NCBI GenBank assembly: GCA_002786065.1
Contig: NHNY01000033.1
Span: 226,001 to 290,000, forward strand
Direction of reading: 5' to 3'
DNA length: 64,000 nucleotides
Source: Microcyclospora pomicola
Taxonomy: Eukaryota > Ascomycota > Dothideomycetes > Capnodiales
Below the pieces are notes generated by a model that saw only the letters and a program-made list of their open reading frames with translations, made no database searches and was not told where the DNA came from. Positions 22,612 through 33,570 of this stretch are shown here, in pieces (positions within the stretch are counted from its first letter, which is position 1; each line of letters starts with the position of its first letter). A program made the position numbers and the translations under genes.

Positions 22612-24845
22612 GCCGTTACGGAAGTCGTGCAGATTATACTCCTTACAAATGTACATCTAGCTCTATCGTACCGGTACACGCTACGCTCTGGAAAGTAGAA
22701 ATCAGATAGAATGGCGTCTCATCGTCCACCCTGCGCGACATAGGGCCTCATGCTGTCGAATTCCGTTTTGCCTTTCTACTCACAAAATCTAGGTTAGCAA
22801 TCATGATCGGTTCAGCACAGTGCAAAGCCAACTCACTGAAACCAGGTATCGAATATGTTGCTGCGTTGCGCCAGTCATCAGCACTCATCCGCGCCAATAT
22901 ATACCAAAGCAAATGAAACGTACTAAATCCTCCACATGCCGGTTGCGCTCGAACTCGGTGCGTGCAAACGTCCTCAACTCGGCGCGTTCGGCGGACGACG
23001 GAGGGATATCTGTACCATCGTGCGGCGGTTTAGCGATCGTACTAAACCTTCATCGAGGACGGATGAAATGTGGGTTAGACGTACGATGGATAGCTCGCAC
23101 GATGTTCCGCCACAGGGCGAGGACTTTGCTGCGGACCAAGAACTGTGCACAGGGTTAACTGTGAACTCTCATTTCATACACTGGCAAGAAGGTCACATAC
23201 ATGCTCTAAGGAGAGGAATTTCTTCTTTCCCGCCAGCTCCTTGGGGGTAGCATGCGTGGCGTAGGCTCGTGCTAGGTGATATGAGGTGGTTGTTCGTAAG
23301 GATTGGCAGAAGGCCATTGGGCGGAACAACAGTATGTCCAATCGAACGGGTTTTGTTGATAGCGAAGAGAAAACAAGAAAGGAAAAAGTATGGTCATTGA
23401 GACATGGAGGCTAGATGTACAGACACTATGCTTCCAGATACATGTTCGTGCATGATGGGGATATGTAACTATTTTCCAGCCTGAGGTGTTCATGGGAATG
23501 AGCTAGGGCCAGCCAGTCGGCTGCGTTGACGAGCCTCACTTAACGTAACTAAGTGTAAGGTCTAATTTACTGGATTGACTTCGCTTTCATCCGTTCGACA
23601 TCACCGTTGCAGACTGCTAAATCTACATTGCAGTAGTATAGGTTGATCCGTTGACTATCAACCTACGTGCCTTATCATAAGCCCCTCGGTTCCTCAACTT
23701 ATAGCTCATTATTGACACACCCGGAAAACCGCAGGAGCATGTTCAGTATCGATGCCGACCAGCGACAAGAAGACTTTCGACAGACTACTGGCATTCACTC
23801 TAGGTGCTGCACAAGACGCCCACTCACGACTGGCCGGGCAGAGACCCTGCTAGGCTGGATGATTCACACATCGCTGTTTCCACATCCTTGACCTTTCCGT
23901 GGAAGACGCTGCATCTCATAGATCTATAATTTCGGCCAAGGGCGTCATACATTGCGGTACAAGTGCTGAGAGTGTTCGGTCTTACCGAAAGTGTCAGTGA
24001 AGCCTATTAAAGACAAAGTGTCGACTTATGGGTACACCCATTTGGGTCGCTACGACGCTAGGTAAGCTTGATGGTGCTTAAGCAAGAAATATGTCAAGGA
24101 GCTGAGCAATGACGGCGTGAGGTCAAAAGGCTCCCCAGCCTGCCACTGCGCGGGCTATAGCAGGCTTGCCTTCCGCGCCATCCTTGCACGGAGCGGAATG
24201 AGAGAAGGGGCACCCTAGCCGGTGATGCGTAGCAGGATATTGTACTCTGACAGGCCTCCCTCCAGGGCATGGTTTTGGGCATCGAACGCATCCCTGTGGC
24301 TCTGTGTACAGTCGACTTCGACACATCTTGATCAATGATACTTGACCAAATAGGCATGGCATGGTCTTATGTAAGAAAATAGACGCAGTCCCCCGACTCA
24401 GCACAGTGGCCTGTCGCTCGTGCACATATCGGTACATGGATCTCTGTTATCTTGCATGACCCTTCAACTGTTTAGAGCTGTCGTTTCGTAGCCTCAATGT
24501 GCAGGAAGGTCCACGGAATGTGCGTGCCATTGGCGTTTTGAGCATGAGGCGAAAAGCATAGATCGATCTCGTAGTAACTTTGGCAGGCAATCTTGGCGTA
24601 AAATGCCATGGTTCTGAGCACACAAAATTGCCAATGTTTCCAAAGGCTCAGATGGTCGAGCATTCGCATATTGCTGGATGTAGCACGCCTCATCCACCAA
24701 GTTGTCTCAGTCCGACTACAATGCTTTCAGATCTTCTACGAGAGATTCGCCGGACCGGCCTCACGCTCTCAGCGCGGCGATGGGTTCTGCATGCATAATG
24801 TCGCACTCCGTATAGGCGTCGCGATGGCAATATTTACCATGCGGG
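22612..24845. other. Long intergenic region, nothing recognised
   Basis: About 2.2 kb between the tyrosyl-tRNA synthetase and the 3' end of the PGAP4-like gene. Open frames are short, overlap on both strands and lack motifs. I found no tRNA or 5S gene here. Confidence 0.45.
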
Positions 24846-26162
24846 CTATCTCTTCCCCCAAGCCTGCTCGTGCTCCGCGCGAAGACCAGTCGCGTCATAC
24901 AGCTCGAACTCGAAATTCCATATCTTCTCGGCGACCGGTCTGTGATATTTCGAGTTCTTGCCGAAATCGTCGCCCTTGGAGCTTTTCTGGCCAATATGCT
25001 GGATCACGCTGGGCGTCATAGCCCAGCGAAGCTCTCCGTGGCTATCAGCATATGTTTCGGTCAGCATGTCAACAAAGCCCGTTTCCGACTCTCGGTACCA
25101 ATCAATCAAATCGTGCACTCTATGACGGGGAAATAGTAGACCTTGAGAGCAGCAACCGAAATTGTTCATCGCGTTCACCCCGTGTGGAAGCGGGAGAACA
25201 GTCACCTTTCCAGCCGCGAAGAACATGAGAATCAGCAAAGGCACAGGTATGCCGCATATGATCAGGATCGTGCGCGGATGTGCCAGGCGAGACGCAGCCA
25301 TGACAACCGCGCAAAACACGACTGCGCAAATGGACCAGAAGGCGTATGACGGCCAATTCTCACTGTTCCAGCCCAGAAATTCTTCCGTGTAGAATAGTCT
25401 TAGATAGAGGAAACTAGGAGACTGGTGTTGTCGAGCAGATTGACTCTCCGCATCTGCGATACTTGCGAGGGTTCGATGGTACCATCCATCGATCGCAGTT
25501 ATGTCATCTTCAAACATGGCGATATAGGGTGCTCCTGTCTTGTAGCAGGCTTCCAGCAGGTGGGTATAGTCATACAACCCTTTCTTTCGAAAAAGTCCTT
25601 GCTCCGCCTCCATGGACTGGATGTCTGCTAGTTGGCTATGAGACACGTTTTCATATGTCAGGATCTCGTCGGCTAGATTGGCCAGCCATACGTCCTTGTA
25701 AGCTGGATGCAGGGCTGGGTCGGTATGTGCGATGAGCACAGCCAGATGTATGCCATCTCTTTCGTCCTTTCTCAAACCCTCAAGCAGAGAGCCTATGGTT
25801 CCGGGTAGGTAGTGGGCATGTTCTCTCGCTATTGACGAGATGCCAACACATACACGGGGGGCCTTTCCGGTGTCACTGCCTCGATGCAACCCTGGAGCAG
25901 ATGTGCGAGCAGCAGAGATGTAGGCTTCTGCTTGTTGCTGTCGAAACGTGGTGTATTGACGTGTGTACGCGACGTCCGGATCGAAGAACCAGGAACCGGG
26001 ATCTCTTGCTGATATGCCACTCAACTTGTAGATCAGAATGAAGTAGAGCACGACGAATGCACAGATAGCAGTGCTGGCACTAGGACCATGGGATGAGGAG
26101 GTCGAGCGCGAAAGCCGAGCCTTGGTAGTGCGAAGCAGTGTTGAGAGACTGAATTGAGACAT
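24846..26162 (-). CDS. PGAP4-like (TMEM246 family) membrane glycosyltransferase
   Basis: Single exon of 438 aa from the ATG at 26162; the frame extends a few codons further only through a GTG. Membrane segment 1 is at about residues 31-48 (type II orientation). A GT-A-like domain follows, with an acidic metal-binding motif at 218-220 (APYIAMFEDDITAIDGWY). Unusually, two more membrane segments (about 273-291 and 297-316) lie inside the catalytic domain. After them come VLPLPHGVNAMNNFGCCSQG and GLLFPRHRVHDLI. This tandem membrane insertion in a GT-A fold is the known peculiarity of animal PGAP4, the Golgi enzyme that adds GalNAc to the GPI anchor. Homology is judged from layout and motifs, and the sugar and acceptor in this fungus are inferred. 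It is divergent from NAT4 across 240 bp. Confidence 0.75.
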   Translation of the reverse strand: MSQFSLSTLLRTTKARLSRSTSSSHGPSASTAICAFVVLYFILIYKLSGISARDPGSWFFDPDVAYTRQYTTFRQQQAEAYISAARTSAPGLHRGSDTGKAPRVCVGISSIAREHAHYLPGTIGSLLEGLRKDERDGIHLAVLIAHTDPALHPAYKDVWLANLADEILTYENVSHSQLADIQSMEAEQGLFRKKGLYDYTHLLEACYKTGAPYIAMFEDDITAIDGWYHRTLASIADAESQSARQHQSPSFLYLRLFYTEEFLGWNSENWPSYAFWSICAVVFCAVVMAASRLAHPRTILIICGIPVPLLILMFFAAGKVTVLPLPHGVNAMNNFGCCSQGLLFPRHRVHDLIDWYRESETGFVDMLTETYADSHGELRWAMTPSVIQHIGQKSSKGDDFGKNSKYHRPVAEKIWNFEFELYDATGLRAEHEQAWGKR

Positions 26163-26402
26163 CAAGACCGTCTGCTCCGTTGACGGTTCATACACCTCAT
26201 ATCATGGTATTGGAAAATACATCAGGTAGCAGCATGTTTGTTGTACATGTGCCTGTTCAATTGAGCCCCTTCACTTCTTAGGCGTGCCATTTCGCTGACT
26301 CAGCCTTGAACCCTCAGGGTGACCACAGTGCAAGTGTTTGTTCGATATCTAACGAGTCTCCATACTTGTTGTCCTATCGTCATAGCAGCGGTTCTGCATC
26401 TT

Positions 26403-27176
26403 ATGTCTAACAAAAGGGATATCGCAAGCTTAGGGAAAGACGAAGTCCAGAGCTCGAGGAAAAGGGTGAACAATTTGGTCAAAGGTGCCAACAGTTTAGC
26501 TCCCGATGACTTCCTGTCTAGATACATCGATGGATCACGTCTCACTTTCACTCCTGCCTTGGCCGGGCACGACGATGATGAGGCTTTACAGGAGTACGAC
26601 ATAGAGGTGAGAACGGCAGAAAATGTCGGATCAGCAGCTCTGTCAGAAGCATTTGACTTGATCGAGGCGACTCAGCGAGACTACTATGCCAACAGCAGCA
26701 TCGGCTGGCATCCCAAACGCAAAAGGGCGGAAATGCAAGAGGAGAACATGCGGTATCTCCTCGTCCGACGTCAGACCGGAAGTGGTTCACCAATGCCACT
26801 GCTCGGATATCTGAGCTTCATGCTAACATTCGACTCGATCCCTAGCATGCCGGTGCTCTATATTTATGAACTACATATCGAAAGTCGCAGCGCCGGCAAA
26901 GGACTCGGATCCCATCTCATGCAGTTCGCGGAGGATATCGCCAACAAAGTCGGTGTGGAGAAAGTCATGCTGACATGCTTCTTGAGCAACGACCGGGCGA
27001 AGAAGTTCTACGAGAAATGTGGGTATGTGAAGGACGTCTGCTCGCCTGATGATCGTGTCGTCAGAAGGAAGACGTTGAAGGTTGACTACTGGATTATGAG
27101 CAAACGGGTATCTGCGAGTGCAGGATCAGTCGACACCCACGAAGTCGTGCCACGAGAGGATGCACATGCTCGATGA
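26403..27176 (+). CDS. NAT4: Histone N-alpha-acetyltransferase Nat4 (NAA40)
   Basis: Single exon of 257 aa from the ATG at 26403; sequence upstream in frame is leader-like. GNAT-fold features are clear: the substrate-side motif SIGWHPKRKRAEM, the strand VLYIYELHIESRSAGKGLG with the acetyl-CoA loop (R-x-x-G-x-G), GSHLMQFAEDIANKVGVEKV, and FLSNDRAKKFYEKCGY. These are characteristic of the NAA40/Nat4 class, which acetylates the N-terminal serine of histones H4 and H2A. The N-terminal ~55 residues are charged and probably flexible. Confidence 0.87.
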   Translation: MSNKRDIASLGKDEVQSSRKRVNNLVKGANSLAPDDFLSRYIDGSRLTFTPALAGHDDDEALQEYDIEVRTAENVGSAALSEAFDLIEATQRDYYANSSIGWHPKRKRAEMQEENMRYLLVRRQTGSGSPMPLLGYLSFMLTFDSIPSMPVLYIYELHIESRSAGKGLGSHLMQFAEDIANKVGVEKVMLTCFLSNDRAKKFYEKCGYVKDVCSPDDRVVRRKTLKVDYWIMSKRVSASAGSVDTHEVVPREDAHAR

Positions 27177-28757
27177 ACTTTTTGCGACGGACGATTCATC
27201 CTGACTTAATATTGCGCTGGGAAGTCCAAGACCTGTGGACAGTTCAATCTATATGACCAAGGAATCAGGCGATGAGCGAACCCAACCGACGCCGTGTGCT
27301 AGGTCTGGTCCGAGACAGCCTTCGACGTTTTCTTCGTTCGAGTCTTGATCGCCGCGTCGACAACAGGCGCTTAATATGCTTCGGCGAAGTCCTCATCCAG
27401 CGTATTGTATGCTCCCAGGAAAGCTTCATTAGAGAGATCCGATTCGCAGATGACGTGGACCGAGTAAGCGGTAGCATTCACGCCGATCAAGGTGTACAGG
27501 CCATGTTCGACATGCTTTGCGACGCGGACCAACATCCGATCCAAGGACGGTCCGGTCAGCATACAGATCGACATGAATACGTTTGGGTGTTGCTCTCAAA
27601 TTTTGAAGAATGGCATCTATCTGAGGCGGCCAACATGTTATCGGGTTGCTAGCTAGCCCGACTGCGCCAGTATGGATTCTCGATCTTGCCGTCAAAAATA
27701 GGTCGACGATGTTTCCAGGCCCACTGCACATGATGGGACAACATGACGCTGCTAAACTTTCGGAAGCAGTAGCCTGATGATGCAAGATACATTACCCTTG
27801 CGCCGCTATTTGATGCTAGAATATAGGTAGGTCTACAAAGTTAACGTATGAAGTGAAGGCACGTGAGGGAGGACGAGACGATCATGTTACATCTGCTGTT
27901 GTGGTCCGAACTGCATGTGACCCGTGCAAAGTATACAGCCTCACAGTGACACATGTATATCCTTGTCTGTGATAACTAGCATGCCAATGCTTTGGTACGC
28001 AAATAGCCTTGTTGCTCACCTTTATCGTTTGGCCGGGCAGACCATGAGACTTCTGATAGAGCCAACAGGCTTGCGTAAGATAGGGTCCATTCTGCTACAG
28101 GGATCCAGCTTCAGATATGTCGGAATCTTGATGACTTCAGGGGATGATCGCAGACCGCTTGCCGCGACTATAAAGACACGTCGGACAGATACCAGCAATT
28201 CGACGTGTTGGACTGTGGACCGAGCTCGCCTTTCAGGAGTGGCAGCAACCAATACGCGCGAGATTGTCGCGCTCCAGCACTATTCATACAGCCCATCAGA
28301 TCGAGATGTGGGCGCAAGACGACTTGCAAGTCGCATCAAGTGGCAGGATGTTAAATCGGCGCGGTTGAACAGCCTATTGAGCCACCGCCACTTCGGTTAC
28401 CCGCTCGTGAGCTCTTGTGATGTTGACCAATTTTTTGCTACCTTTAAGAGGCGTCTCCTTTCTGTGCTCTGTTCATTGGTTTCCGCTGTGTCTGACACTC
28501 TCCATTTGGGTATACCCTTGCGTGCAAGTGCAAGTGGACTTCCACGTTCTGGAAAGATTGTGATCACGCACGCCACATACACGCTCAAGCTAGAGAAGCG
28601 TACCGGGGCAAATATAGTATTGCGAAACGTATTATCCGTGGAACCTACAGCTATTTACAGCTTCTGTTTCTTGTTTGCATGTTTTTGGTTGCTTCCTGTC
28701 CTAGTCAGCGCGAAACCTCGTAAAGTCGATGGCAATCGAGGACCACGAGTGCACTTA
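27177..28757. other. Intergenic with a possible gene relic on the minus strand
   Basis: About 1.6 kb with no intact gene that I can defend. The stretch 27265-27640 reads like decayed coding sequence on the minus strand (separate entry). The remainder, including a long plus-strand frame that runs into the antisense of the esterase gene, has no protein-like character. Confidence 0.45.
27265..27640 (-). pseudogene. Possible coding relic with frameshift and internal stop
   Basis: On the minus strand, 27598-27371 reads a protein-like stretch containing QHPNVFMSICMLTGPSLD, VAKHVEHGLYTLIGVNATAY and SNEAFLGAYNTLDEDFAEAY, then meets TAA. The same frame continues past the stop as APVVDAAIKTRTKKTSKAV before a second stop. 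Upstream, a neighbouring frame gives PQIDAILQNLR, which would join QHPNVF if one frameshift were allowed. I do not recognise the family. It may instead be a small real gene with an unrecognised intron. Confidence 0.3.
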
Positions 28758-29677
28758 CTACTGCAACAGATACTTCGCAGCGTGTTCCACATGGTCATCG
28801 CCGAACGTGCTGATGAAGAAGTAGCTGTGGTCATAGCCATCCTGGTACCGCACAGTGACCTTCTTTCCACTACTCTTCGCAGCCTCTTCCAGCTTCTCGG
28901 GCAGCAATTGGCCTTGCTTGTAGAAGTTGTCACCCGTCCCCACATCGATCAAGATATCCGTGTCGCCCGAGAACTTCGGCAACAACTCCGTGGCGTCGTG
29001 ATCTGCCCACTTCGCCTTCTCGTCCTCGCCGAAGTAACCTGAGAATGCCTTCTTGCCCCAGTCGCAGTTCGATGGGTTGGCGATGGGTGCAAACGCTGAG
29101 ACAGACTTGTATTTGCCCGGGTTCTTCAGAAACAGTGTCAACGCGCCATGTCCGCCCATCGAGTGCCCGAATATCGACACGCGGCTGCCATCCAACTCTT
29201 TGAACTGCGCAAACAGCGCTTCCGGTAGTTCCTGCGTGATGTAGCTGTACATCTTGTAGCCCTTGGCATAATCACCCTTGGTCGCATCTACGTAGAAGCC
29301 CGCGCCAGACCCGAAGTCGTACGATTCGTCCTCACCGGAGATGCCGAGGCCCCGTGGGGATGTGTCGGGGTAGACAATCGCGATGCCTTTCTCGGCAGCT
29401 TTGTGTTGGAAGAAGCCTTTCTCGGCGCCATTGTCGCCGGTGCAGGTCAAGCCTGCTAGGTAGAACAGGACAGGTGCGGGTTTCGAAGTGCTGGCTCCTG
29501 GAGGAAGATATAGGTTTAGCTTCATTTGGCATGTGGTCGTCTTGGCCTGAGCGAGTCTTTGTTAGATGTGATTCAACCTACGGGGAGTTGCATCGTCTTA
29601 TATTGTACCTGATGTGCAAGCTTCAACAGCTTGCCGCCGAAGCTTGCGATTGTCGCGGATGTCTCAAAGGTAGACAT
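28758..29677 (-). CDS. S-formylglutathione hydrolase (esterase D family)
   Basis: Exons 29677-29609 and 29546-28758, with a 62-nt intron (GTACAA to CTCAG), encode 285 aa. The start MSTFETSATIASFGGKLLKL is typical of the family. The catalytic serine lies in SIFGHSMGGHGALTLFLK, the acid in the TDILIDVGTGDNFY region, and the histidine in YQDGYDHSYFFISTFGDDH. A conserved LFYLAGLTCTGDN segment lies near the N-terminus. The enzyme hydrolyses S-formylglutathione to formate and glutathione in the glutathione-dependent formaldehyde detoxification pathway, in the cytosol. Length is normal for the family (about 280-290 aa). Confidence 0.95.
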
Positions 29678-30108
29678 TTTGTGTGGCAGAAGTGAGTAAA
29701 TCTAGAGAATGGACTGATTCAGCTCATGAGGAATGTATTGCAGATGTGTTGTATTGGACACAAGAATGGATGGATAGATTATTTGCCGATGACGAGGGGC
29801 AGGGCACGTTGTTGATGTAATGTGGGATCGCGGGGCTTTCCTTAGCTGCAGGGACAAAAGGAACGGAATTGGAGAAGTATTCCCGCCGACTCGTATATCA
29901 TTTTTTGGTCTTTCAGATGGTAATTATGCTTGTGACATGTAGTAACTTTTCGCCGGGGTGCAAGAAGTCAATGTCCATTCATGAAAGCACAGTATTGGGC
30001 TAAACGCCTGACGCCTCGCTGAAACCATGATTCAATCGCGAGACTGATCGAAGCCAAATCGCAGTCCCGAGTCCCTGTATGCCGAAAAGTGGTGAATCGC
30101 AATGGCCT
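29678..30108. other. Intergenic: esterase promoter and RPB6 3' flank
   Basis: 431 bp upstream of the hydrolase start and downstream of the RPB6 stop, both genes being on the minus strand. Nothing else recognised. Confidence 0.5.
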
Positions 30109-30806
30109 TTACAGAAGTTCTTCGCATGTCCAATCCTCGTACCTGAATGAGAGCTTAGCATGCCAACCAGATCGCCTGTGGGAGGTCGGTGCGCACTTAC
30201 CAGCCATCTGGCAGATACCGTCGCACGACGAGAGGGATTTTCTTCTCTTGCAATTCCTTGATCGCAATCTGGAGAGGGTCTGTTTCGCCCTCGACGTCGA
30301 CGAGAACTGGCGCGTTCATGCTGTCCCGATGTCAGCCAATACTCCCGACAAGATCGTGCGAAGCCATCCGTGAACGCCAGACATCCGGATCTCACCTTAT
30401 TTGCAGTGCCCTTGTCCCTAATACTCGCGCGCGCTCGTACTTGGTCATGTATGGTGTGGTCGTCCTCTTCTCATTGGGAATCTTCTTGTCCTTCACGCCT
30501 TTGACTGTGTTCAAGGCCGCTGCGGCATCCCCGCTTGTCACAACATTGTTCTGATCGTAGTCGGCACTGTCGACGTGGTTGGCTCCATTCACCGCGTCTG
30601 GATGGTCCACATCCATGTCTCCATTGGCAGCATCTTGGTCGTAGTCCTCGAGAAGCTCTTCTTCTTCGATCAGGTTGTCCGCATACTGCCTGAAAAGGCC
30701 AGTCAGCCTGTAGTCCTGCTCCCTGCCTCGACAGCAGACATCGACGCCAAACTTACTCGTTGTCGCCAAAGTCCACACCACGATCATCGTCCCCAGCGTC
30801 AGACAT
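30109..30806 (-). CDS. RPB6: RNA polymerases I, II and III shared subunit Rpb6 (RPABC2)
   Basis: Four exons, 30806-30757, 30689-30396, 30320-30201 and 30142-30109 (introns 67, 75 and 58 nt), encode 165 aa. The acidic N-terminus ([17 protein letters not shown], then [12 protein letters not shown]) is typical. The near-invariant core is [40 protein letters not shown] and [15 protein letters not shown]. The tail is [10 protein letters not shown], encoded by a 34-nt last exon. Each junction regenerates conserved residues (E-QYADN, QIS-MNAP, DGW-YEDW). Rpb6 stabilises the clamp of all three nuclear RNA polymerases. The gene is divergent from TFIIIA. Confidence 0.95.
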
Positions 30807-31113
30807 GGTCGCTGTTCTGTTGATCGCGCAGTATTTCGATCCTTGATAGTCCAGAGGCCGAGAAGTAATATCTGTCACGAATCGAAAGAGGGTAACGAAT
30901 GATGAGCGTGACTTGCTGCGATGGTCTCGACTCACGGGCGAATCTGTTCAAAATGTTCTGATGCTCGGTCACGTGGCTAAGAAAGCTTGAGGTTGAAACT
31001 CGGACTTCATGCACGTGCGGGCACAGCCGCCGCCAAGATTTCGAGATGGATTCTTGAAATGATTGGAGCTACTGTCTTTGCATGTGCTTCACTCCGGCGT
31101 GCTCAACGAACCC
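30807..31113. promoter_or_regulatory. Shared promoter region of RPB6 and TFIIIA
   Basis: 307 bp between the two divergent start codons. It must hold both promoters. No specific motif is claimed. Confidence 0.5.
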
Positions 31114-32769
31114 ATGGCAAGGATGCAGAAGCGACGCGCACCCGACGGTGTCGAGGATACTCCCACTTCCAAACGGACACGATTTGAGGAGGAGGACGCA
31201 CCGACCGAATATCCAGCATCCGTTGACGATTCCGTAGCAGGAAGCACGCTTACCTCGACATCCACAAGGCGGCCGAAGAGATATATCTGTGAATTGGTAG
31301 GTTGTGGCAAGGCTTTCGACCGACCAGTAAAGCTAGAAGCACATCATCGGACTCACACCAACGAGCGACCATATGCCTGCGCAGAAGAGGATTGCGACAA
31401 GACCTTCCAACGGAAAGAGCATCTGACTCGCCATGTCAAGGATAAGCACAGTGATGAGAGACCGCACGTCTGCTCATATATGGATGTAGTTGAGCACGGC
31501 GAGACAGTACAGTGCGGCAAGTCATTCCACACGGCGGCGAAGCTGAAGCGGCACGTTGCAGCACATGAAGAGAAAGAACAAACCAGATGCTCCGAGCCTG
31601 GCTGTGGAAAGATCTTCCGGAGACAGGAAACGCTGCAACGGCATATTCTACAGGATCACTTGGGTGAGAAAGCCTACAGGTGTACCCACTTCGACCGAGA
31701 GACAGAAGAGGAATGTGGTCAAGCCTTTGAGACTGTGGGACATCTGAAGGGACATGTGAAACGGACACATGCTACCCCCGCTATACGACACTATTGTGAT
31801 ATTTGTACGGCTACCCAGACTGCAGCGCACGATTCCGACGGTTTTGCGTCTCCATCCCAAACATGCAGACCCGGATTCGCATCGTATGCAGACCTTCAGG
31901 TTCACATCAAGATGGCACATCCGCCCTCATGCCCCGACTGTGGCAAGATATGTGAAAGCGGTCGTTCACTCAAAGCACACCAAGACATTGAGCATTCAAG
32001 CTTGCCAGACCGGCAACAACATAAGTGCACATGGCCAGGATGTGACCGCGGGTTCACCAAAGCAGGGAACTTGAAGGTACACGTTCAGAACGTTCATGCT
32101 AAGAGAAAGACTTTCGTCTGCGGCATGTTCGACCTGTCGCAGAGCAAAAAGGTCGCTGGATGGAACAACGAAGGATGTGGGATAAGCTTTGGCACCAAAG
32201 CAAATCTGGAAGAGCATGTCCGGACGCAACACCTGGGAATCCCCACGAAGCTGGCGCCTTCACGGCTCAGGAGGCTACGAGAGCAAGCAGCGAGCCCAAG
32301 TCAATCGTTTTCTTCCATGGACACAGACGAGATCTGCACCCCGAGAGATGACGATCATAGCATGGCGATGCTCACAGGTTTCGGATACGAGAAGGCTCGT
32401 CCCATTGCATGCCTTGAACAAGACTGCGTTCAGCGATTCAGGAACGTGTACGAGCTGTCACAGCATGCCGAGCTCACCCATGGTTGGCAAGTGGAGGACA
32501 TCGAAGATGCATTAGCGGAGCGCGAGACTTTACTAGGTGGCAAATTCTGGATCGGCGGCGTTGAAGAGCTTGAGCCTTCTGTACTGGAAGCCGATAGTGA
32601 TGAGCAGCTCAGGATGAAGCTAGAGAGCGCTCTGCTTGCGGATGAGACAGCAAGCGTCATGCATGTAGATGCAATGGCGTGCCGGGCTCCAACAATAGGA
32701 GGTGCGGCTGAAAGCATTGCCATCGATCCAGCGCTGACAGGCCTCGATGCAATTCGTACCATGACTTGA
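31114..32769 (+). CDS. PZF1: Transcription factor IIIA, C2H2 zinc-finger protein
   Basis: Single exon of 551 aa; in-frame ATGs lie at 31114 and 31123. Residues 57-373 carry nine tandem C2H2 fingers, some with long or degenerate spacers. The first is YICELVGCGKAFDRP...HHRTH, and later ones include TRCSEPGCGKIFRRQETL and HKCTWPGCDRGFTKAGNLKV. A separate finger follows at 430-456 (IACLEQDCVQRF...HAELTH). The stretched third, fifth, sixth and ninth fingers have inserts before the second cysteine. Nine clustered fingers, a nuclear-type basic N-terminus and a separate last finger match fungal TFIIIA, which binds the internal control region of 5S rRNA genes and recruits TFIIIC for RNA polymerase III. 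Other multi-finger proteins remain possible. Confidence 0.85.
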   Translation: MARMQKRRAPDGVEDTPTSKRTRFEEEDAPTEYPASVDDSVAGSTLTSTSTRRPKRYICELVGCGKAFDRPVKLEAHHRTHTNERPYACAEEDCDKTFQRKEHLTRHVKDKHSDERPHVCSYMDVVEHGETVQCGKSFHTAAKLKRHVAAHEEKEQTRCSEPGCGKIFRRQETLQRHILQDHLGEKAYRCTHFDRETEEECGQAFETVGHLKGHVKRTHATPAIRHYCDICTATQTAAHDSDGFASPSQTCRPGFASYADLQVHIKMAHPPSCPDCGKICESGRSLKAHQDIEHSSLPDRQQHKCTWPGCDRGFTKAGNLKVHVQNVHAKRKTFVCGMFDLSQSKKVAGWNNEGCGISFGTKANLEEHVRTQHLGIPTKLAPSRLRRLREQAASPSQSFSSMDTDEICTPRDDDHSMAMLTGFGYEKARPIACLEQDCVQRFRNVYELSQHAELTHGWQVEDIEDALAERETLLGGKFWIGGVEELEPSVLEADSDEQLRMKLESALLADETASVMHVDAMACRAPTIGGAAESIAIDPALTGLDAIRTMT

Positions 32770-33570
32770 GCAAACAATCATGGAAAAATTGGTTGCTTCT
32801 ATCAATTTCTTACGAATGCGATAGCAGATCTGAACGTCGAATATATGCGGCATACGTGTATGTGCAACATTTGCATACTCCCTCCTCGTTCCGACTACAT
32901 CTGCTCAATGAGGTTTCCCACAGCTCACAGTAATCCCCCCTCTCCAGCATAAGACCTTAGGTGGATTGTTTCCTAGTGTATTCAGGGTCCCCTTGTCCCA
33001 GCAGCTCTGCGAGATACTGTATATTATACCGAGATCTCTTCCGTGTCGAACCACCAAATCCATCTCAAGCATTAGCTACCTTACCTGCAGGTAGATAGAT
33101 ATGTAACTTAGGCAAGCGGACCACAGAGCTGAAGCATAACATCATACAAATGCAGTCTCGCAGGAAGGACGCCTTTCTGAACGGACATAACCTCACATCA
33201 CAAGTCTTGCGTATTCAATTGAATGTATATGTATATCTCGACCTGCCCTCCAGTCGGTAGATGTACTGTTGAAGTTGGCTCTGGGAGAAATCCATGCATG
33301 TCATGACACCATCGACGACTATTCTAAGCGCCGTGCGTCGACAGGGTCCTACTTAGATCTAATCGAAACAGGCAGGTCAACCTACCTACATATATCGGTG
33401 GCAAAGGCATGTTCAACATTAACAATACTTGAGGACTGGAACCCACCTGCACGACGCTTTTGAAGATGTGCTCGTGATCTCGCGCCGACCGTAAGAATCT
33501 AAATAGAAGTCTACAGGACACTTCGATATACGGGCCGGAACTGCGTCCAGCAATCGACTGGGTACGCACC
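32770..33570. other. Intergenic, no gene recognised
   Basis: 801 bp between TFIIIA and the Rdx-family gene, moderately AT-rich around 32880-33250. Short frames only. Confidence 0.5.

Noticed and set aside
27924-29042. 372-codon plus-strand open frame
   Set aside because: Its right third is exactly antisense to the well-supported S-formylglutathione hydrolase. The left part has no motif and poor composition.
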